Positions 7,562-16,473 of a stretch of 64,000 bases of DNA are shown piece by piece (the stretch's first letter is position 1; the number at the start of each line of letters is the position of its first letter). The DNA comes from VXNE01 sp965200505 (GTDB lineage Bacteria > Pseudomonadota > Gammaproteobacteria > Pseudomonadales > Azotimanducaceae): assembly GCA_965200505.1 (NCBI GenBank), contig OZ241343.1:558001-622000 (forward strand), in the 5' to 3' direction. The notes beneath the pieces were generated by a model. The model saw only the letters and a list, made by a program, of their open reading frames with translations, was not told the origin of the DNA and ran no database searches. The position numbers were made by a program, and so were the translations under genes.

Positions 7562-10500
7562 ACAATCCCCTCATCGAAGCCGCGGTGCGCCGCACGCGCA
7601 CCACGCTCCTGCTGCTGTTCGCGGTGCTGCTCGCCGGCACGGCGGCGCGCATCGCCATCCCCATGGAATCCAACCCGCGGGTGGAGGTGCCGTTCTTCTC
7701 CATCACCATCATCCACGAGGGCATTTCCCCGGAGGACAGCGCCCGCCTGTTGGTGTTGCCGGTGGAGATCGAGCTGCGCACCGTGGAGGGCGTGGAGGAG
7801 GTGATGGCCTTCGCTTCCGAGGGCGTCGCCACCGTGCTGGTGGAGTTCGACGCGGATTACGACTTGGACCTCGCCCTCTCCGATGTGCGCGAAGCCGTGG
7901 ATCGCGCCAAGCCGGAGCTGCCCGTGACGGCCGAGGAGCCGATCATCCTGGAGCAGAACACCGACGACTTCCCGATCCTGCAAGTGAGCGTGGTCGGCGA
8001 AAACGCCACGGAGCGGATGCTCTACACCATCGCCAAGGGCATCCAGGACGACATCGAAGCCATTCCAGACATCTTGGAGGCGCGCCTGCAAGGCCACCGG
8101 GAAGAAGTGTTGGAAGTGGTGATCGAACCGACGCAGCTCGACGCCTACGGGCTCACCAACGAAGCGATCATCAACACGGTGCTGCGCAACAACCGGCTGA
8201 TCCCCGCCGGCAGCATCGACACCGGCCAAGGGCGCATGTCCGTGAAGGTGCCGAGCGTCATCGAGAACGCGCCCGACCTGTTCGACCTGCCGGTCGCCGC
8301 CAACGGCGATTCCGTGGTGACGTTGGGCGATGTCGCCACCGTGCGCCGCACCTTCAAGGATCGCACCAGCCACGCCCGCGTCAACGGCCGCCGCGCCATA
8401 TCCATCGACGCGGTGAAGCGTTCCACCGCGAACATCATCCACGCCATCGACAAGGTGAAGGCCGTGGTGGCCCGCCACCAGGCCAACCTGCCGCACCAAG
8501 TGGAGATCATCTTCACCCAAGACCAAGGCCCCGAAGCGCGGCAAATGGTGGCCGAACTCGAAGGCAACATCGTCACGGCGCTGGCTTTGGTGATGACGCT
8601 GGTGGTCGCGGCGATGGGCTTCCGCAGCGGTCTCATCGTCGGCATCGGCATCCCCGTGTCGTTCTTGTTCGCGCTGATCTTCATTTACCTCTTCGGCTAC
8701 TCGTTCAACTTCATGACGATGTTCGGCATGTTGCTGGGCCTCGGCATGCTCATCGACGGCGCCATCGTGGTGACGGAATACGCAGACCGGAAGATGGCGG
8801 AGGGCTACGACCCACAGGCCGCCTATCTGCTCTCCGGCAAGCGGATGTTCTGGCCGGTGATCGCGTCCATCGCCACCACGTTGGCGGCGTTCCTGCCGCT
8901 TATGTTCTGGCCCGGCGTGTCCGGCAAGTTCATGGGCTACCTGCCCGTCACCGTGTTCACGGTGCTCACCGGTTCGCTGCTGTACGCCCTCATCTTCTGC
9001 CCGACATTGGGCTCATTGTTCGGCAAGCCAACCTCCCACAGCGAGTCGCGGCGCCACCGCCTGGCGGTGCTGGAGAATGGCGACCCACTCACGTTGCCCG
9101 GCCTCACTGGTTGGTACGCCCGGCTGTTGGCGCACGCCAGCCGCTATTCCGTCGTGACCATCGGCCTCATCGTCGCCGTGTTGTCCGCTTCGTTCTGGGC
9201 TTACGGCCAGTACGGCACCGGGATGACCTTCTTCACCGAGACGGACGCCGAATACGCCCGCGTGACGGTGCGGGCGCGGGGCAACCTTTCCGCTCAGGAG
9301 ACGAACCGGCTGGTGGCCGAGGTGGAGCGGGAAATTCTGATGATTCCCGGCATCCAAGACGCCAACACGTGGACGAACGTGTTGGGCGGTGGCGGCACCG
9401 GCGCCTTCATGGGCTCATCCGAGGCCAAGGACCGCATCGGCATCATCTTTCTCGACCTTTTGGACCAGAGCGAGCGGGCGCTGCGGGGCAACGAGATCCT
9501 CGAATTGGTGCGCGAACGCACGGCCGGCCTCGCCGGCATCCATGTGGAGGTGCAGCAGCAGGAGATGGGGCCACCGGTCGGCAAGCCGATACAGATTCAG
9601 TTTGCCGCCACCGGCCAGCAGGAGCTGCAACCGGTGGTGGAGCGCGTGCGCCGTTACATGGATGAGCGGATGACCGGCTTGCGCGACATTGAGGACACCC
9701 GCTCGGTGCCCGGCGTGGAATGGAACATCGGAGTGGACCGCGCCCGCGCGGCGCTGTATGGCGCCGATGTGTCCCTCGTGGGGCTCGCCGTGCAGCTCGT
9801 CACCGCCGGCGTGAAGGTGGCCGAGTACCGCCCGGACGACGCCGACGAGCCGGTGGACATCCGAGTGCGCTACCCCAGCAGCGCCCGCGGCGTCGCGGCG
9901 CTGGACGACTTGAAGATATCCACCGCCCAAGGGCTGGTGCCGATCTCCAACTTCGTCAGCCGCGAGCCGGTGCCGAACGTGGACACCATCCAGCGCATCG
10001 ACGGCAAAGTGGTCGAGATCATCCGCGCCGAAGTGGCGCCCGGCGTGTTGGCGGACGACAAGGTGCGCGAAATCCAAGCGTGGATGGCGCGTCAGACATT
10101 CGACCCGCGCGTCACCATCGACTTCCGCGGCGCCAACGAGGAGCAAGAGGACTCCATGGCCTTCATCAGCATCGCATTCTCGCTGTCGCTGTTGCTGATG
10201 TTCATGCTGCTGGTCACGCAGTTCAACAGCTTCTACCAGAGCGCGTTGATTCTGGTGGCGGTGGTGATGTCCACCGCCGGGGTGCTGCTGGGCCTGTTGG
10301 TGACCCAGATGCCGTTCAGCGCCATCCTCACCGGCGTGGGCGTGGTGGCCCTCGCCGGCATCGTGGTGAACAACAACATCGTGCTCATCGACACCTACAA
10401 CCACCTGCGCCGGGAGCATCCGGAGCTGGATTACATCGCGCTCATCGCCCGCACCGGCGCACAACGGCTGCGGCCGGTGCTGTTGACGACGGTGACGACG

Positions 10501-10770
10501 GTGTGCGGCCTGTTGCCGCTGGCCTGCGACCTGTCCATAGACTTCATCAACCGCGAGGTGGTGTACAGCAGCCCGGTGTCGCGGTTCTGGGTGCCGCTGG
10601 CGCAAGCCGTGGTGTCGGGCCTCACCTTCGCGACGCTCCTCACTTTGGTGGCGACGCCGGCGATGTTGGCGTTGCCGCCGCAGCTCAAGCAGTTGGCGGC
10701 GCGGGTGCGGTCACGATTTTCCGGCGCCGCGACGGCCCATGCGCAGCCGGCGGTGGAGGCGGGTGGGTGA
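7558..10770 (+). CDS. RND efflux transporter permease (AcrB/HAE-type)
   Basis: 1070 aa, the standard length. Proton-driven pump of the inner membrane. The first helix ('TTLLLLFAVLLAGTAARIAI') is followed by the porter-domain start 'ESNPRVEVPFFSITIIHEGISPEDSARLL', the TM4 segment 'GMLLGLGMLIDGAIVVTEYADRK' with the acidic relay residue, and the second-half repeat ending 'ALAGIVVNNNIVLIDTYNHLRR'. Two large periplasmic loops separate TM1/2 and TM7/8 as expected. The start is a GTG at 7558 overlapping the adaptor stop; longer open frame upstream overlaps the adaptor and is not coding. The substrate is unknown; the lack of Met clusters and of a metal-binding adaptor domain favours organic compounds over metals. 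Confidence 0.92.
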   Translation: MNNPLIEAAVRRTRTTLLLLFAVLLAGTAARIAIPMESNPRVEVPFFSITIIHEGISPEDSARLLVLPVEIELRTVEGVEEVMAFASEGVATVLVEFDADYDLDLALSDVREAVDRAKPELPVTAEEPIILEQNTDDFPILQVSVVGENATERMLYTIAKGIQDDIEAIPDILEARLQGHREEVLEVVIEPTQLDAYGLTNEAIINTVLRNNRLIPAGSIDTGQGRMSVKVPSVIENAPDLFDLPVAANGDSVVTLGDVATVRRTFKDRTSHARVNGRRAISIDAVKRSTANIIHAIDKVKAVVARHQANLPHQVEIIFTQDQGPEARQMVAELEGNIVTALALVMTLVVAAMGFRSGLIVGIGIPVSFLFALIFIYLFGYSFNFMTMFGMLLGLGMLIDGAIVVTEYADRKMAEGYDPQAAYLLSGKRMFWPVIASIATTLAAFLPLMFWPGVSGKFMGYLPVTVFTVLTGSLLYALIFCPTLGSLFGKPTSHSESRRHRLAVLENGDPLTLPGLTGWYARLLAHASRYSVVTIGLIVAVLSASFWAYGQYGTGMTFFTETDAEYARVTVRARGNLSAQETNRLVAEVEREILMIPGIQDANTWTNVLGGGGTGAFMGSSEAKDRIGIIFLDLLDQSERALRGNEILELVRERTAGLAGIHVEVQQQEMGPPVGKPIQIQFAATGQQELQPVVERVRRYMDERMTGLRDIEDTRSVPGVEWNIGVDRARAALYGADVSLVGLAVQLVTAGVKVAEYRPDDADEPVDIRVRYPSSARGVAALDDLKISTAQGLVPISNFVSREPVPNVDTIQRIDGKVVEIIRAEVAPGVLADDKVREIQAWMARQTFDPRVTIDFRGANEEQEDSMAFISIAFSLSLLLMFMLLVTQFNSFYQSALILVAVVMSTAGVLLGLLVTQMPFSAILTGVGVVALAGIVVNNNIVLIDTYNHLRREHPELDYIALIARTGAQRLRPVLLTTVTTVCGLLPLACDLSIDFINREVVYSSPVSRFWVPLAQAVVSGLTFATLLTLVATPAMLALPPQLKQLAARVRSRFSGAATAHAQPAVEAGG

Positions 10771-10856
10771 GCCGTCGCCAAGCCCGCGGCACCCTTCCCA
10801 ACGACGCAATCCCCCCCGGCACCCATGCCGGGGCATGAGCCTTTTGGCCAGCCGCC

Positions 10857-11843
10857 ATGTTCGATCTAGCTGATCTCGAAGCCGCCCGCGCCATCATCGC
10901 CGGCGCGATGCAGCCAACACCGCAATACTGTTGGCCCGGGCTAGGCCGCTCGGTCGGCGCCGAGGTGTGGGTCAAGCACGAGAACCACACCCCCATCGGC
11001 GCCTTCAAGGTGCGCGGCGGGCTGGTCTATCTGCAGCACTTGAAGGACACGGGGGCGTTGCCCCGCCGCATCGTCACGGCGACGCGGGGCAACCACGGCC
11101 AGAGCATCCCGTTCGCCGCGCGCCGCCACGGCGTGGCCGTCACCGTGTTCGCGCCACACGGCAACAGCCCGGAGAAAAACGCGGCGATGCGCGGCTGGGG
11201 CGCGGAACTCGTCGAGTTCGGCGAAGATTTCGACGTGGCCCGCCTGGAAGCCGAACGCCACGCCGAAACGCACGGCGCCCTCTTCGCGCCCGCCTTCCAT
11301 CCCGCGCTCGCCCGCGGCGTGGCGACCTACGCTTGGGAGTTGCTGCAGGCGGTGCCCAACCTCGACGCGCTCTATGTGCCCATCGGCATGGGTTCGGGCA
11401 TCTGCGGCGCCATCCGCACACGAGACCTGTTGGGCCTCAAGACCGAGGTGATCGGCGTGGTCGCGGCCGGCGCCCCGGCGATGGCCAAGAGCTTCGCCGC
11501 CGGCCACGTCGTGGAGACAGACGCCGCCGCGACGTTTGCGGACGGCCTGGCATGCCGTGTGCCCATGCCGGAACCGCTGGCCATCGTCCGCGCCGGCGCC
11601 GCCCGCATCGTGCAAGTGAGCGACGCCGAGATCGCCGCGGCCATGCACACCCTCTTCCAAGCGACGCACAACGTCGCCGAAGGCGCCGGCGCCGCGGCCT
11701 TCGCGGCGCTCATGGCCGAGCGCGAGCGGCAGGCCGGCCGGCGGGTGGCAGTGGTGTTGAGCGGCGGCAACGTGGACCTGGATGTGTTCGCCGCGGTGCT
11801 CCAAGGCGCACCCTGCAACCAAGGCGGGGCGCCCATCGGGTAA
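10857..11843 (+). CDS. PLP-dependent threonine/serine dehydratase-family enzyme
   Basis: 328 aa fold-type II PLP enzyme, without an ACT domain. The Schiff-base lysine lies in 'GAFKVRGG', the substrate loop is 'TRGNHGQSI', the phosphate-binding glycine loop is 'GMGSGI', and the cofactor-pyridine motif near the C-terminus is 'VVLSGGNVD'. Members deaminate L-threonine or L-serine, or racemise or cyclise related hydroxy-amino acids (threo-3-hydroxyaspartate dehydratase and ectoine-type eutB enzymes look alike). It starts with its own ATG 86 bases after the RND permease and reads in the same direction. A second, ACT-bearing paralogue is at 16474-17691, so this copy is more likely catabolic than biosynthetic. 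Confidence 0.82.
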   Translation: MFDLADLEAARAIIAGAMQPTPQYCWPGLGRSVGAEVWVKHENHTPIGAFKVRGGLVYLQHLKDTGALPRRIVTATRGNHGQSIPFAARRHGVAVTVFAPHGNSPEKNAAMRGWGAELVEFGEDFDVARLEAERHAETHGALFAPAFHPALARGVATYAWELLQAVPNLDALYVPIGMGSGICGAIRTRDLLGLKTEVIGVVAAGAPAMAKSFAAGHVVETDAAATFADGLACRVPMPEPLAIVRAGAARIVQVSDAEIAAAMHTLFQATHNVAEGAGAAAFAALMAERERQAGRRVAVVLSGGNVDLDVFAAVLQGAPCNQGGAPIG

Positions 11844-11990
11844 GAGATCAGGGCGGTGTGGTGCGCTGCGTAGCGCCCGAGTGTTGTGGAACCGTGGGCG
11901 CCTATGCACTGAGCGAGATCAGGCGGTTTCGCTCAAGGCACACCCTCGGTTACGCTGCCCGCCATCCAAGCATGAGTCAAGGGAGCGGAC

Positions 11991-12938
11991 ATGGCCTTGT
12001 CGCTCGGCGTTCACGTTGGTCAACAAAATCTGTCCATGGCCGAGCTGCGTACCGTGTGGCGCAAGCTGGATGCCGCCAAAGTGGATTGGATTTCGGCTTG
12101 GGACCACTTCTACGAGGCGCCACCGAAGGGCGGCACGGAGCCACACTTCGAGGCCCTCGCCACCTTGGGCGCCCTCGCCGCGGAAACCCGCCACGCCCGC
12201 ATCGGCTGCCTCGTCTTCTATGTGGGATACCGCAACCCGGCCCTGCTCGCCAAGGCCGCCACCACGCTGGATCACATCTCGGGCGGACGCTTCGAGCTCG
12301 GCTTGGGCGCCGGCTGGCATATCTGGGAGGCGTCGGCCTACGGCTATCCCTTCCCGGACGTGGGCACCCGCCTCGACATGCTTGACGAGGCCGCGGCGAT
12401 CGTGCGGCGGATGCTCACGGAAGAGCGCGTCACCTTCTCCGGCAAGCACTTCCAGACGGACGACGCCTCCTGCCTGCCGCGGCCGGTGCAGGCGCACCTG
12501 CCCATTTGGATCGGCGGCCTGGGCGAACGGCGCACACTGGAGATCGCCGCCCGCCGCGCCGACGGATGGAACGCGGCCTACGTGAGCGCCGCCGAGTTCG
12601 GCCGTTTGAACAAGGTGCTCGACCATTGGTGTGACGTGGACGGGCGCGACCCCGCCACGGTGCGCCGCGGCGTCAACCTCGTGTTCGCGCTGGCGATGGA
12701 TGCGGCCGGGGTGGAGGCGGAGCGCGAACGCCTCGCCGCCGAGTGGGGCGCTGCGACGGACCGCATCATTGACGGCAGCTTGCTCTGCACACCGGCCACC
12801 GCGGCCGAGCGAGTGCTGGAATACGTCGCCGCCGGTGCCCAGGAAGTGAACATCGCGCTCCGCGCCCCGTGGCAGGCCGAGGCATTGGACGCCTATCTCG
12901 AGGAGACCCTGCCGGCGATTCGGCGCGGCGCGGAATAA
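11991..12938 (+). CDS. LLM-class flavin-dependent oxidoreductase (luciferase-like)
   Basis: 315 aa TIM-barrel of the bacterial luciferase/F420-dependent reductase superfamily. Family marks: 'DWISAWDHFYE', 'LGALAAETRHARIGCLVFYVGYRNPALLAKAATTLDHISGGRFELGLGAGW', the 'PIWIGGLGERRTLEIAARRADGWN' segment that contacts the flavin phosphate, and a C-terminal helix pair. These proteins use reduced FMN or F420 to oxidise or reduce varied small molecules; the cofactor cannot be settled from the sequence alone. AAGGGAGC stands just upstream of the ATG. The 147 bases before it hold no gene; a short 'GAGATCAGG' string occurs twice there. Confidence 0.85.
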   Translation: MALSLGVHVGQQNLSMAELRTVWRKLDAAKVDWISAWDHFYEAPPKGGTEPHFEALATLGALAAETRHARIGCLVFYVGYRNPALLAKAATTLDHISGGRFELGLGAGWHIWEASAYGYPFPDVGTRLDMLDEAAAIVRRMLTEERVTFSGKHFQTDDASCLPRPVQAHLPIWIGGLGERRTLEIAARRADGWNAAYVSAAEFGRLNKVLDHWCDVDGRDPATVRRGVNLVFALAMDAAGVEAERERLAAEWGAATDRIIDGSLLCTPATAAERVLEYVAAGAQEVNIALRAPWQAEALDAYLEETLPAIRRGAE

Positions 12939-12984
12939 GCCCACACCCAAGTGTTCGGGTGGCGGCCGTTCCGCTCCCGCCCCG

Positions 12985-13848
12985 TCAAGCCGCGCCGCGG
13001 CCAGCGATGGCGGCCGCGAACGCGAGGGTGCGCTCGGCTTCCTCGACATGCATGTTCTCCACCAACCGCCCATCGACTTCCACCACGCCCCGGCCGGCGG
13101 CCCGCGCCGCCTCCCAAGCGGCTTTGGCGCGACGGGCGAAATCGACTTCCGCCGCCGATGGCGCAAACACCTCGTTCGCCACCGGCACCTGGGTTGGATG
13201 GATGAGGGTCTTGCCGTCGAACCCGAGGTCCCGGCCTTGCTCGCAGGCGGCGCGAAAGCCCGCCATGTCGCGGAACTCAAGATGGACGCCATCCAGGATT
13301 TCCTTGCCGGCGGCCCGCGCCGCGATCACCGATCGTTGCAGCGCATAGGTGACGCCAGCCCGATCCGCCCGGTGGCGGCCGCGCAACGCATGCACCAAAT
13401 CGCTGGTGCCCATCGCCAACACCGTCACGCGCTCCGAGGCCGCGGCCAAGGCATCCACGTTGCGCACCCCCAACGGCGTTTCGATCAGGAGCCAGATGGC
13501 GCGGCCAGCACCGCCGGCGGCATCCACACGTTTGACGATCTCACCCACTTGCGCCACGGTCTCAACCTTCGGGAACAACAGCGCCGCCACCGGCAGCGCG
13601 GCGACCCGGGCCACGTCGCCCGCCCCCCACGCCGTGGCCAGGCTGTTCACGCGCACCACGAGTTCGCGGGGGCCATAGCCGCCGGCCGCCACCACATCCG
13701 CCACCTGTTCGCGGGCATTCGCCTTCGCTGCCGGCGCCACGGCATCTTCCAAGTCGAACACGATGGCGTCGCAGTCGATGCCGCGCGCCTTGGCCATGGC
13801 CCGCGCGTTCGCGCCCGGCACATAGAGGACGGAACGTCGTGGCGTCAT
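12985..13848 (-). CDS. CoA-ester lyase, HpcH/HpaI (CitE/malyl-CoA lyase) family
   Basis: 287 aa. It opens with the family hallmark 'RRSVLYVPGANARAMAKA', then 'CDAIVFDLEDAVAP' carrying the metal-binding acid, 'LVVRVNSLATAWG' with the catalytic arginine, and 'IWLLIETPLGV' with the second metal ligand Glu. The C-terminal 'GFDGKTLIHPTQV' is also diagnostic. Members cleave (3S)-malyl-CoA, beta-methylmalyl-CoA or citramalyl-CoA to acyl-CoA and a 2-oxoacid, or act as thioesterases. It faces the LLM gene convergently and is transcribed away from the small membrane protein gene's 3' end at 13906. Confidence 0.88.
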   Translation of the reverse strand: MTPRRSVLYVPGANARAMAKARGIDCDAIVFDLEDAVAPAAKANAREQVADVVAAGGYGPRELVVRVNSLATAWGAGDVARVAALPVAALLFPKVETVAQVGEIVKRVDAAGGAGRAIWLLIETPLGVRNVDALAAASERVTVLAMGTSDLVHALRGRHRADRAGVTYALQRSVIAARAAGKEILDGVHLEFRDMAGFRAACEQGRDLGFDGKTLIHPTQVPVANEVFAPSAAEVDFARRAKAAWEAARAAGRGVVEVDGRLVENMHVEEAERTLAFAAAIAGRGAA

Positions 13849-13905
13849 GCGCCGGGTTACGCGGGGAAGCGTGAGGCAGTGAGCGGAAGAACGCGGGTGG
13901 AAGCC

Positions 13906-14367
13906 CTAGGGCGTAGTTTGTCTGACCGGCCGCCCGGTGGCCGTGCGGCGCGGCACGAGACGGGCGACGCGGCGCCCCACCGTGCGCCAAATGGATGGCC
14001 CGACCGCGCTTGGCGCCGCTTCGGCCTCCGGCCCGGCTTTCATGCGGCGGCTGAACTCGGCGAGCACGGGAATCATGCAGAACGCCGCCACCAAGAGGTT
14101 CGTGCTGGCGTGGCCTTGGGAAATCCAATCACCCCGCAAGTGCGGCGCGATCTGAAAGAACAGCGCGAAGTAGCAGAACATCGCGGCGGTGGCGCAGGCG
14201 GCGCAGGCCCAGACGACCCACACCGGCAAGCCGGGCTTGAGCGAAGACAGGGCGATGAGCGACCCCACCGCGTAAACCGGCAGCCAGATTTCCCAATCGG
14301 GCTCGCCAACATGATTGAAGGCGATCACCAACAGCGCCATTCCGGCCAGCCCGCTTACAAATCGCAT
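13906..14367 (-). CDS. Small integral membrane protein, transmembrane-220 type
   Basis: 153 aa with about four hydrophobic helices: residues 3-18, 27-42, 48-70 and 85-105. The 'WEIWLPVYAVGSLIAL' and 'CATAAMFCYFALFFQIAP' segments resemble the family annotated as transmembrane 220, for which no activity is known. The C-terminal 45 residues are basic and probably cytoplasmic. It reads on the minus strand and ends 57 bases from the CoA-lyase start, so the two could be one transcript. No motif suggests an enzymatic role. Confidence 0.6.
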   Translation of the reverse strand: MRFVSGLAGMALLVIAFNHVGEPDWEIWLPVYAVGSLIALSSLKPGLPVWVVWACAACATAAMFCYFALFFQIAPHLRGDWISQGHASTNLLVAAFCMIPVLAEFSRRMKAGPEAEAAPSAVGPSIWRTVGRRVARLVPRRTATGRPVRQTTP

Positions 14368-14549
14368 GTGCTACGCCGCCCCCCGCGTGTGCTTGAGCGT
14401 AATAGTCGTGTAACAGCGGGCCAGTTTCAAGCGCCTTGAACCGTCGTCATGGCGATGCGGCCGCCACGCCGTTCGTGCCGTAACCCGCCGCGGATGCGGC
14501 CCGGTATAGTATATCGATCGTTCGAATTCGGTGTTTGGGAGGCGGTTCG

Positions 14550-14963
14550 GTGGGAGAAATTGTCGTCGCCGCAAGGCTGGAGAACGCCGGCGACCGTGCG
14601 GCCTTCGAGCAGGGCTACCACGATGAATCGCGGATTCGCCACACACAAGTCAATGGCATCGTCGATACTGGCGCGGTGACGCTGGTTCTGCCGCAAAACG
14701 TGGTGGAGCGGCTCGGTTTGAAGACGCGAAGAACGGTGGTGGTGACCTACGCCGACGAGCGCAAGGAAGAACGCCCCGTGGCCGGCCCGGTGACCATCGA
14801 AATCGGCGACCGCTTCATGAGCATCGATTGCGTGGTCGGCCCACCGTTGAGCGAGCCGCTCATCGGCCAAGTGGTCCTCGAATCGCTGGACCTCATCGCG
14901 GACTGCACCAAACAAACGTTGCTGCCACGCATGCCGGACTATCCGCTGCTGAATCTGAAGTGA
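14550..14963 (+). CDS. Retropepsin-like (clan AA) aspartic protease family protein
   Basis: 137 aa. A single 'NGIVDTGAVTLVLP' segment gives the aspartyl-protease triad Asp39-Thr40-Gly41 with the hydrophobic strand after it; 'EPLIGQVVLESLDLIAD' near the end matches the family's distal Ile/Leu-Gly turn. One lobe only, so an active enzyme would be a dimer, as in retroviral proteases. There is no signal peptide, so it is probably cytosolic. The GTG at 14550 is preferred because GGGAGG ends seven bases upstream; the frame also opens at a TTG at 14535. The stretch 14511-14535 is AT-rich with a TATAGT -10-like hexamer. Its substrate is unknown. Such stand-alone genes are often next to toxin or phage genes, but nothing of that kind is adjacent here. 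Confidence 0.75.
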   Translation: MGEIVVAARLENAGDRAAFEQGYHDESRIRHTQVNGIVDTGAVTLVLPQNVVERLGLKTRRTVVVTYADERKEERPVAGPVTIEIGDRFMSIDCVVGPPLSEPLIGQVVLESLDLIADCTKQTLLPRMPDYPLLNLK

Positions 14964-15008
14964 GAGCACGGCCCGCCGCGCCACAGCCACTGCTCAACGC
15001 CGGCCGGG

Positions 15009-15551
15009 TCAGAATCCAGGCACCCCCGCATCGCGCTGCACACCCAGCGAGTTCAGCGCCATCGCCAACATCGTGTATTGCCCCACCGTGAAGATGAGGT
15101 CGATGAGCTGCTGCCGGTCGTAGTGCGCCGAGAGGCCCGCCCAAGTGGCGTCTGAGAGCATCGTGTCTGCGGACAACTCGTCCGCGGCGCTGAGCAACAG
15201 GGCTTCCTTGGCGCCGATGCCGGCGGCTTCCGGGGCGCCTCGCGCCGCCTCGATGTCCGCCTCCGCCATGCCCTCCCGACGGGCGATGAGCACATGCTGG
15301 CCCCACTCGTACTCCGATTGAGCGTTCCATGCCGTGCGCAGGATCAGAAGCTCGCGGTCGCGCACGGACAGCGTCGATTTGCCCAGCACATGGTTGGCGA
15401 AGACGAGCCAGCGCCTGAATAGCTGCGGGTGGTGGATCAACGTGGTGAAGACGTTCAGCACCTGCCCCTCGAAACGCTGCATCAACTCCGCCTGATCGGC
15501 GTCCCACTCAGCCGGCGGCGCCGGTTCCACCCGCGGCTTGTCTAGCCTCAT
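15009..15551 (-). CDS. Carboxymuconolactone decarboxylase-family protein (AhpD-like)
   Basis: 180 aa all-helical protein. The core 'LSVRDRELLILRTAWNAQSEYEWGQHVLIARREGM' carries the E-x-x-x-x-x-x-H pattern of the family, but the catalytic CxxC of true AhpD is absent, which puts it with CMD-like proteins of uncertain activity (gamma-carboxymuconolactone decarboxylase or hydroperoxide-related). I chose the ATG at 15551 because AAGGAG stands six bases before it; an upstream frame to 15623 has no support. It is divergent from the enoyl-CoA hydratase gene, sharing a 128-base control region. Confidence 0.8.
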   Translation of the reverse strand: MRLDKPRVEPAPPAEWDADQAELMQRFEGQVLNVFTTLIHHPQLFRRWLVFANHVLGKSTLSVRDRELLILRTAWNAQSEYEWGQHVLIARREGMAEADIEAARGAPEAAGIGAKEALLLSAADELSADTMLSDATWAGLSAHYDRQQLIDLIFTVGQYTMLAMALNSLGVQRDAGVPGF

Positions 15552-15679
15552 GCCATGCTCCTTCCTTTGCCATAGATTGTGTGGGCCATCGCGTACTGGG
15601 CGAACGGCGCGGCGCCGTTCCATCCCCCAGCCCCGAACCGCCTACTATATGGCCATTCGTCTGCGGTTTGAGGGCATCC

Positions 15680-16444
15680 ATGAGCGTCAAGCAGGAAAAG
15701 CACGGCGATCTCGTCATCGTCACCATCGACCGGCCCCAAGTGCGCAACGCCGTTGACCACGAAACCGCTCGCGGCCTGTTGGAGGCGTTCCGCGCGTTCG
15801 ATGCCAACAAGCAGCAGCGCGCCGCGGTGCTCACCGGCGCCAACGGCCACTTCTGCGCCGGGGCGGACTTGAAGGCCGTCGCGGAGGGTCGGGGCAACCG
15901 CGTCACCCTCGATGGCGACGGCCCCTTGGGCCCCACCCGGATGCTGTTGAACAAGCCCGTCATCGCGGCGGTGGAAGGCTATGCCGTGGCCGGCGGCTTG
16001 GAATTGGCGCTCTGGTGCGATCTGCGGGTGGCCGCCGAGGACGCCGTGTTCGGCGTGTACTGCCGGCGTTGGGGCGTGCCCTTGGTGGACGGCGGCACGG
16101 TGCGCCTGCCCCGCCTCATCGGCCAGAGCCATGCCATGGACATGATCTTGACGGGCCGCGGCGTGTCCGGCGAAGAAGCGCTTGGCATGGGCCTAGCCAA
16201 CCGGCTCACGCCACCCGGCGAAGCGCTGCATGGCGCCGTGGAACTAGCCGAGCGCCTCACCCACTTCCCGCAACGTTGCATGTTGAGCGACCGCCGTTCC
16301 GCCATCACGCAATGGGGGCGTGGCCTTGAAGAGGCGCTGCAGCAGGAGACGCTGTTGGGGCGCGAAGTCATCAAATCCGGCGAGACGGTGGCGGGCGCCA
16401 CGCGGTTCAACGCCGGCGCCGGCCGCCACGGGGAGGGCGTTTGA
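15680..16444 (+). CDS. Enoyl-CoA hydratase/isomerase (crotonase family)
   Basis: 254 aa, family length. It starts 'VIVTIDRPQVRNAVDHETARGLLEAF' and has both oxyanion-hole elements: 'HFCAGADLKAVAEG' and 'VEGYAVAGGLELALWCDLRVAA'. The following 'RRWGVPLVDGGTVRLPRLIGQSHAMDMILTGR' is the usual alpha-helical continuation. The second catalytic glutamate of ECH1 is not obvious in that stretch (the position reads VPLVDGG), so it may be an isomerase or other crotonase rather than a true hydratase. Cofactor-free, acting on acyl-CoA thioesters in beta-oxidation or aromatic degradation. The ATG at 15680 follows a GAGGGC. Confidence 0.87.
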   Translation: MSVKQEKHGDLVIVTIDRPQVRNAVDHETARGLLEAFRAFDANKQQRAAVLTGANGHFCAGADLKAVAEGRGNRVTLDGDGPLGPTRMLLNKPVIAAVEGYAVAGGLELALWCDLRVAAEDAVFGVYCRRWGVPLVDGGTVRLPRLIGQSHAMDMILTGRGVSGEEALGMGLANRLTPPGEALHGAVELAERLTHFPQRCMLSDRRSAITQWGRGLEEALQQETLLGREVIKSGETVAGATRFNAGAGRHGEGV

Positions 16445-16473
16445 CGCGGGGATGGCGAATGGCCCGGCACCGC

